Shown: positions 13,651-18,162 of the stretch, piece by piece
Layout: each line of letters opens with the position of its first letter
Numbering within the stretch: position 1 is the first letter of the stretch
DNA from: an uncultured beta proteobacterium
GTDB taxonomy: Bacteria; Pseudomonadota; Gammaproteobacteria; Burkholderiales; Burkholderiaceae
Assembly: GCA_903827075.1 (NCBI GenBank)
Contig: CAIKGX010000050.1
Coordinates: 1-18,162 of the forward strand
DNA: 18,162 nt
Direction: 5' to 3'
Position numbers and translations under genes: made by a program
The notes under the pieces: model-generated
The model's database searches: none
The model's input: the letters and a program-made list of their open reading frames with translations, nothing else
What the model was told of the DNA's origin: nothing

Positions 13651-14530
13651 CAAAGCTTTTGAGCAAAAATTGAGCACCACCATCTTGGCCTAAGGCTTTA
13701 ACCAAAATCGGTAGAGCCTGTGCAAGATGCTTCTCTAAGGTCCATGGTGGATTAATGATGAACATACCACTAGCTTGAAGTCTGCGTTCTCCAGGTGCAT
13801 TTTCAACTCGTAGTTCAGTGTGAAGCCAAGAGCGATGATGTGCTGTAGCTATCTTCTTCATGCGATCGGGTAGTGCGGCCGATTCTCTTCTGGAGATGAT
13901 GGGATACCAAATGGCATAGCAGCCCGTAGCGAAACGTTGCAAGGCTTCTTCCATGGCTGTTTCTAGGTATCGATAATCTTGCTTGTCTTCGTAAGAGGGA
14001 TCAATTAAGACTAAACCACGCCTGCTAGGTGGTGGTAGCAAGCCCTTTAATCTGGCAAAGCTATCTTCTGCATACACATCAATTTGCTTGGCTTGTTTTA
14101 ATTGACTAACATTGTGGCGCAAGATATCAATTTCTTTAGGGTGGAGCTCAAAGAGTTTGAGGCGATCTTGAGGTCTTAATAGGCGCGCCAAAATAAATGG
14201 TGAACCTGGATATAGATTAAGCTCATCCCCTGTATTTTCAGCATCAACACAATCCATATAGGCTTGAATGCCGGCATGTAATGGGTTTCCAGATTGAATG
14301 TAGTCTTGAGTAAATTGCTTGAGGCGAAAAATACCCCCATCCGCCTCTTTACTCACCGTAGCAAAACCATCCTTCAGGCTATAAATACCAGCGCCTGCAT
14401 GGGTATCGACAATCGTTAATGCGCCTGGCTTTTCTTGGAGATACTCGACTAGATGAATCAAGGTGAGGTGCTTCAGAATATCAGCATGGCTGCCTGCATG
14501 AAACGCGTGTCGATAACTAAACATGGGCAT
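13643..14530 (-). CDS. rlmJ: 23S rRNA (adenine(2030)-N6)-methyltransferase RlmJ
   Basis: A 295-residue SAM-dependent enzyme that methylates A2030 of 23S rRNA. The start MFSYRHAFHAGSHADILKH is the hallmark of the family. The SAM-binding motif is VDTHAGAGIYSL (about residues 41-52). The catalytic motif reads DPSYE (177-181) where the general N6-adenine consensus is DPPY/F; I believe serine here is frequent in betaproteobacterial RlmJ, so I do not read it as inactivating. Two in-frame ATGs compete: 14530 (MPMFSYR) and 14524 (MFSYR). The second gives the standard N-terminus. The first ATG directly abuts the TGA of the PAP2 gene, so translation may be coupled. Confidence 0.95.
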   Translation of the reverse strand: MPMFSYRHAFHAGSHADILKHLTLIHLVEYLQEKPGALTIVDTHAGAGIYSLKDGFATVSKEADGGIFRLKQFTQDYIQSGNPLHAGIQAYMDCVDAENTGDELNLYPGSPFILARLLRPQDRLKLFELHPKEIDILRHNVSQLKQAKQIDVYAEDSFARLKGLLPPPSRRGLVLIDPSYEDKQDYRYLETAMEEALQRFATGCYAIWYPIISRRESAALPDRMKKIATAHHRSWLHTELRVENAPGERRLQASGMFIINPPWTLEKHLAQALPILVKALGQDGGAQFLLKSFEA

Positions 14531-15328
14531 TCATTCTGATTTGATAAATTGGGCTTTAATAAACAAAATCAAAGTCAGGGAGACTAGGATAGCGGATGCA
14601 TATTGCAGGGGAAGGTTGTGCACCAGATCCATGGTTTCGGTCAAGTGGAAATACATGGCAACTAGGCCCCCAAACGCAATCAGCTTAGGCCAAATTTTCG
14701 TCGGAATTAGTTGATTTTCTGGTACATATCGAACAAGCACAGCGCCAAGCATGCCGCACCATATACCAAAACCTGCGCCACCCAATACATCCGTTAACCA
14801 ATGGGCCCCAACTGCATTTCTGGAGAGGCCTACTAAAGCGGCAAGAGCAAATAGCAATAGCAATGGTCGACGTGATTGTTTGTTACAAGAAAAATATAAG
14901 GCGCCAGCAATGGCAAATGCAGTGAGGGTGTGCCCAGATGGAAAGGCTCTATGAAGGAGTGGTTCCCCAATGCGATAAAAAGACTCTTCACTTAAAACAC
15001 TCGCAGGTCTTGGTAAGTCAAACAAGGATTTAAGGGTGGAACTAGCAATAGCGGAGATGGCGCCTGCAATGATTCCTGCCGTCAGAAGACGAGGGGAAAG
15101 TAGCAGCAATGGAAAGCAGATGGCAAAGATACCCCAGCCGTTACCTAAAAATGTCAGCCATGCCCAGATGGTGTCAGGCACATACTGAGTAAAGGTATTG
15201 ATAAATAAAAAAGTGGAGGCTTGTAGCTCACCCAGAAAAATAGCCAGTGCAAGCGCTAATGGAATGAGTGGAATAAACCAAACCCAGATGGCGCAAATTG
15301 CTACTTTTGAAGGAGCCTGCTCACCCAT
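14531..15328 (-). CDS. PAP2-family membrane phosphatase
   Basis: A 265-residue integral membrane protein with about six to eight hydrophobic segments. All three motifs of the PAP2 lipid phosphatase site are intact: KX6RP (Lys100 to Arg107-Pro108), PSGH (Pro130 to His133) and SRX5HX3D (Ser169-Arg170, His176, Asp180). Such enzymes remove phosphate from undecaprenyl pyrophosphate, phosphatidylglycerophosphate or lipid A on the periplasmic side. The sequence alone does not decide the substrate. The extra hydrophobic C-terminal part (about residues 205-260) is longer than in minimal members. It follows the GT9 gene by 5 bases in a run of envelope-glycan genes, which favours a polyprenyl phosphate or lipid A substrate. 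Confidence 0.9.
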   Translation of the reverse strand: MGEQAPSKVAICAIWVWFIPLIPLALALAIFLGELQASTFLFINTFTQYVPDTIWAWLTFLGNGWGIFAICFPLLLLSPRLLTAGIIAGAISAIASSTLKSLFDLPRPASVLSEESFYRIGEPLLHRAFPSGHTLTAFAIAGALYFSCNKQSRRPLLLLFALAALVGLSRNAVGAHWLTDVLGGAGFGIWCGMLGAVLVRYVPENQLIPTKIWPKLIAFGGLVAMYFHLTETMDLVHNLPLQYASAILVSLTLILFIKAQFIKSE

Positions 15329-15333
15329 GTAAC

Positions 15334-16593
15334 TTAGCGCGCTTTTGCTTGGTCGGACTCACGCAGTTGATGCCCCATCTTTTCTAATACTTGAGAGACG
15401 GTGATGGCTTGCATGCAGACGTTATCGTGACATGGTGTTTTGCGATGGTTAGCAGCGCTAACGCATGGCGAGCAAGCTAAGTTTGCGGTAATCGAGATGG
15501 AGTTACCCACTGAGCCATAGAGAGCTGGAGTTTCTGGGCCAAATAGAACTACTGTGCGCAGAGGAGTGACGGCTGAGAAATGACCGGGGCCAGAGTCATT
15601 AGTCACCATCACATCAGATAGGGTGTACAAAGGCGGCAGTTCTGCGAAGCTCACTTGCCCAGCAAAGTTCAGAGCATTTTTTACATTAGCAACCACCCGC
15701 ACCTTTTCTACATAGTCAAATTCAGCAGGTGAGCCAGTGATCAAGATCAAATCAGCAGGAAAGTGTTGGTGAAGACCTTGAATGAGTTCAGAAAAACGTT
15801 GTTGCGCCCAGCGTCTTTGGGGAAGTAAATCACTGGCATTCGGGTTTACCAAAATCAAACGCTGTTTCCCCTGAGTAAATTCAATACCAGCATCTTTACT
15901 GAGTTTCTCAATACGCTCACGGACAGTATTTAAAGCAACTGGATTGATGATGGCTTGTTCTAAACGCACCTCAGAATCAGCAATATGAATTTTGCTGAAC
16001 GGTACTTCAATCTCTTTGGCAAATGCCGCGTGAATAAGGGAGAGGAAGTTCTTGGTGATATGAATATGGGGGTTGTAATGAACCTTGCGGGTCAACATAA
16101 AACCGCGCCACAAACCTTCACCATGAAAAATATGATAGCCAATGCGCTGACGAGCACCGCACAGGCCAGTAAGTAGGGCAGTAAAGCGTGAAAACAGCTC
16201 CAAATCAATCACCGTATCGATTCGATGTTTACGGGCTATCACTAAAAATCGCAAGGTATCTTTAATTAATCCACCCAAGCTAGATGAATCAATAGTAAAA
16301 ATATTCTCAGGTTTAACGGTATTTAAAAGGGTTAAGCTGGCGCGATTGCTCTTGAATATGAGAAAGAATAATTCAGCACCACGAGCCTGTGCATTGCGCA
16401 TGGCTGGGTCAACCAAAATAGCGCTTCCCATTTCTGATAACTCAATAAATAGTAATTTGCGTGGAGCCTCGTAGCCACGGCTGAAGATATTTTTAATGCC
16501 ATCCACTAGTACAACCACTGGGCTCACTACAGCACATAGCGGTACGCCGACCCAATGATCAATGGCGCGCATAGTATTGACGCTAATACTCAT
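15334..16593 (-). CDS. Glycosyltransferase family 9 (heptosyltransferase-like) protein
   Basis: A 419-residue GT-B enzyme of the GT9 family, which includes the lipopolysaccharide heptosyltransferases WaaC, WaaF and WaaQ. The ADP-heptose site is recognised by TNDSGPGHFSAV (residues 331-342), preceded by VNPNASDLLPQRRW (249-262) and LILITGSPAE. Near the C-terminus lie four cysteines, Cys374-X2-Cys377-X10-Cys388-X4-Cys393, which could bind a metal. The N-terminus has a hydrophobic stretch (about residues 15-31) that may attach the protein to the inner membrane. It lies 17 bases after the flippase-like gene and 5 bases before the PAP2 gene. The sugar and acceptor are unknown, and it differs enough from WaaC/WaaF that I do not give a symbol. 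Confidence 0.88.
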   Translation of the reverse strand: MSISVNTMRAIDHWVGVPLCAVVSPVVVLVDGIKNIFSRGYEAPRKLLFIELSEMGSAILVDPAMRNAQARGAELFFLIFKSNRASLTLLNTVKPENIFTIDSSSLGGLIKDTLRFLVIARKHRIDTVIDLELFSRFTALLTGLCGARQRIGYHIFHGEGLWRGFMLTRKVHYNPHIHITKNFLSLIHAAFAKEIEVPFSKIHIADSEVRLEQAIINPVALNTVRERIEKLSKDAGIEFTQGKQRLILVNPNASDLLPQRRWAQQRFSELIQGLHQHFPADLILITGSPAEFDYVEKVRVVANVKNALNFAGQVSFAELPPLYTLSDVMVTNDSGPGHFSAVTPLRTVVLFGPETPALYGSVGNSISITANLACSPCVSAANHRKTPCHDNVCMQAITVSQVLEKMGHQLRESDQAKAR

Positions 16594-16610
16594 AGTTAGA
16601 CTCTAAAAAA

Positions 16611-17654
16611 TTACTTCCGTTTTAATAAAAAGTAGGCGCCTGGTAGTACTGAAATCACAGTGATGGCGCCGTAGCTAATTGATGCGAGTACGGTAATTGA
16701 GGGGTTAACTCCCCAAAGCGCAAGAACAGATGATAGTGTGGCTTCGCGTAATCCCCAACCTGAAATACTAATAGGGAGCATCAGCAAGAGACTCAGTGCG
16801 GGTAGGCCAATCATCAAAGCCTCAATCGGGGCATCTACACCATAGGCTTTTAGACAAAACAAAAGCGTCAAGATGGTTAAAAAATGAATGCAGATAGCAA
16901 AGGCGGCTTGTGCAATATTCATAGGCCAAGTAAATGCCAACTCAATTCCTGGAATCACATTAGTCATCTGAAAGCGATCCAAAAACTTCTGCAATAGATT
17001 GCGGGTAGGTGTCCAAACTAATCCAACCGCAACAAGAAGACCAGCCAACACCATTACGCTAATCACCGCATAGCCTAGGTCTGGACCCCAGACTGCCAGA
17101 GTTGCGCCACCGAGAATGAGTCCAATACCACCCAAAAGATTATTTCCAGCAAGGCCGACAAATCGATCAAGCAATACCATCGCAAAGCTCAGGCGTAATT
17201 TGGGGGTGGCATGATCTAGGTCAACAGAGTGATGTAATTCTTCATCCAATTCTTTTTCTTCAGTAAATGTGCCGCTACTGGTCAGATGGGTTGCAGAGAT
17301 GGCGCGATAACTGTCACCACCAAGAGTGCTGGGTAACCCTTGGTTTACTAGACCGCCCGCTAAGTACAGGCCAATGTAGGAGCGAATACGACGTGGAAAC
17401 CCCACTGCTTGCATAAACATACCCCAGCGATATCCACCACAAATAAAGGCTAGCATCATGCAGGCTAGAGCGGCAAGAAACCACAGGGGCTGCATTTTTA
17501 TTTCAGAATCAAGAAGTGCATGCCAATCAATACCGCTTGTCGCCTTCCAGAGGAGGGCCAGCGACAGCAAAATGCGAATGCTGGGCCAAGCCCGTTTTAG
17601 GATTGCTTTCCACCCGGATGTTGACTTAAGGGTAGATTGGGGTTGTGAGCTCAT
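16611..17654 (-). CDS. Flippase-like membrane protein (UPF0104/AglD2, LPG synthase TM-region family)
   Basis: A 347-residue protein with about eight hydrophobic segments, of the family named after the membrane half of lysylphosphatidylglycerol synthase. The key motif is GGLVNQGLPSTLGGDSYRA (residues 100-118). ISGWGLREA, seen late in the protein (about 298-306), is also typical. There is no aminoacyl-transferase half, so it is the short stand-alone form, often placed with glycosyltransferases and thought to move a lipid or lipid-linked glycan across the membrane. An acidic, His-containing loop (about residues 128-152) is inserted between membrane segments. It follows the GT39 gene by 48 bases. 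No clear ribosome site precedes the ATG at 17654. Confidence 0.85.
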   Translation of the reverse strand: MSSQPQSTLKSTSGWKAILKRAWPSIRILLSLALLWKATSGIDWHALLDSEIKMQPLWFLAALACMMLAFICGGYRWGMFMQAVGFPRRIRSYIGLYLAGGLVNQGLPSTLGGDSYRAISATHLTSSGTFTEEKELDEELHHSVDLDHATPKLRLSFAMVLLDRFVGLAGNNLLGGIGLILGGATLAVWGPDLGYAVISVMVLAGLLVAVGLVWTPTRNLLQKFLDRFQMTNVIPGIELAFTWPMNIAQAAFAICIHFLTILTLLFCLKAYGVDAPIEALMIGLPALSLLLMLPISISGWGLREATLSSVLALWGVNPSITVLASISYGAITVISVLPGAYFLLKRK

Positions 17655-17702
17655 AGGCGTAAGGATAATGCCTTGTGAGTCTTAGGTCCTGAATTGAGGG
17701 AA

Positions 17703-18162
17703 TTAGTGCGCTAAATCAGCCTCTTGCCAATGGCTGCAGAGGCTAAATTGAAATGTGGATAAAACCCGCCCAAAATGAATGATTTCCAGGCTATCTAACG
17801 GTTCGCAACTTTTAAAAGCTTTTGCACCAATTACTGGAGGGTCAAAAGACATGCCTGACCAGTTGATTAGCAGTACATTGGCGCCCAATGGCAATTGACC
17901 AAACCAAATGTCAAATTGATCTTGACGTTGATCCAATACATAAACAGGTAGGGGCTGAGCATACCAAGCAGCTCGACTTCCTAAGGTCCAATTTTGAACC
18001 GCTATACCTTTGGCATTCGTGCCTTTGGCAAGCTGCGCAGCCTTTTTCCCTGCCATCTTCCAGCCATACAGATCAGCAATTGGGTTGGCTTTAATAGCTG
18101 TTGAGTTAATGCCCCCAGCTAGGACATAAGTAAAGCCTATAAGGCAGAGCAGTAGTTGGAGG
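17703..18162 (-). CDS. GT39-family (ArnT-like) membrane glycosyltransferase, C-terminal part
   Basis: The frame stays open to the window edge, so this is the last 152 codons of a longer gene. An internal ATG at 18056 is not the start, since the frame continues upstream with a hydrophobic segment (LLLCLIGFTYVLAGG) and then YGWKMAGKKAAQLAKG. The soluble C-terminal part, VQNWTLGSRAAWYAQPLPVY followed by DQFDIWFG, resembles the periplasmic domain of GT39/PMT-type enzymes of the ArnT group, which move a sugar from a polyprenyl phosphate to lipid A, protein or another acceptor. It is the first gene of the visible minus-strand envelope run. The family call is from recognition of these motifs. The exact substrate cannot be told. 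Confidence 0.78.
   Translation of the reverse strand, partial: LQLLLCLIGFTYVLAGGINSTAIKANPIADLYGWKMAGKKAAQLAKGTNAKGIAVQNWTLGSRAAWYAQPLPVYVLDQRQDQFDIWFGQLPLGANVLLINWSGMSFDPPVIGAKAFKSCEPLDSLEIIHFGRVLSTFQFSLCSHWQEADLAH

Noticed and set aside
13997..14002. DPSYE in place of DPPYE in RlmJ as an inactivating change
   Set aside because: I recall Ser at this place in many betaproteobacterial RlmJ proteins, and the rest of the enzyme is intact.
17703..18056. A stand-alone 117-residue protein at the right end
   Set aside because: The frame stays open upstream to the window edge with a membrane segment and GT39-like sequence, so this is the end of a longer gene.

Overview
The window looks like a chromosomal segment of a betaproteobacterium of the order Burkholderiales, most like Polynucleobacter. 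The base composition is moderate. The protein families and gene neighbourhoods (smpB/ratA/rnfH/guaB/guaA, the Cx14CxxC type of QueE, the DUF455 plus B12-type radical SAM pair, and a GT39/flippase/GT9/PAP2 string) fit that lineage. This assignment rests on recognition of the sequences, not on a search. I see no tRNA, rRNA, CRISPR array, insertion sequence or phage gene. Coding density is very high and no gap exceeds 100 bases.

Left part (1-2198, minus strand): smpB is followed by a circularly permuted ATP-grasp gene and the start of an alpha-E gene that runs off the window. The 85-base gap between smpB and the ATP-grasp gene holds a palindrome that matches the NtrC operator consensus. This suggests nitrogen control of the ATP-grasp/alpha-E pair, a family that is widespread but biochemically undefined.

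Central part (2225-13628, plus strand): ratA, rnfH, guaB and guaA come first, closely packed. They give a START-domain protein, a small ubiquitin-fold protein and the two-step conversion of IMP to GMP. Directly behind guaA are a DUF455 ferritin-like diiron protein and a B12-type radical SAM protein with a CX4CX2C cluster motif. After 65 bases come two tandem paralogous secreted proteins of unknown function, one with a Tat-type leader and one with a classic lipoprotein leader. Next are queE and queD (two early steps to the 7-deazaguanine precursor preQ0), tadA (inosine at tRNA position 34), an LD-carboxypeptidase that starts with TTG, and a secreted SOUL haem-binding-family protein. queE, queD and tadA together form a small cluster for modification of tRNA wobble bases.

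Right part (13643-18162, minus strand): reading leftward from the window edge are the end of a GT39 (ArnT-like) membrane glycosyltransferase, a flippase-like membrane protein (UPF0104/AglD2 type), a GT9 heptosyltransferase-family enzyme, a PAP2 lipid phosphatase and rlmJ. The first four look like an envelope-glycan or lipid-modification module. The two blocks converge at about 13.63 kb, where an 11-bp perfect stem contains the stop codons of both facing genes.

The best candidates for undescribed biology are the diiron/radical SAM pair with its two paralogous exported neighbours, and the putative NtrC control of the ATP-grasp/alpha-E system. Most of the other genes are housekeeping.
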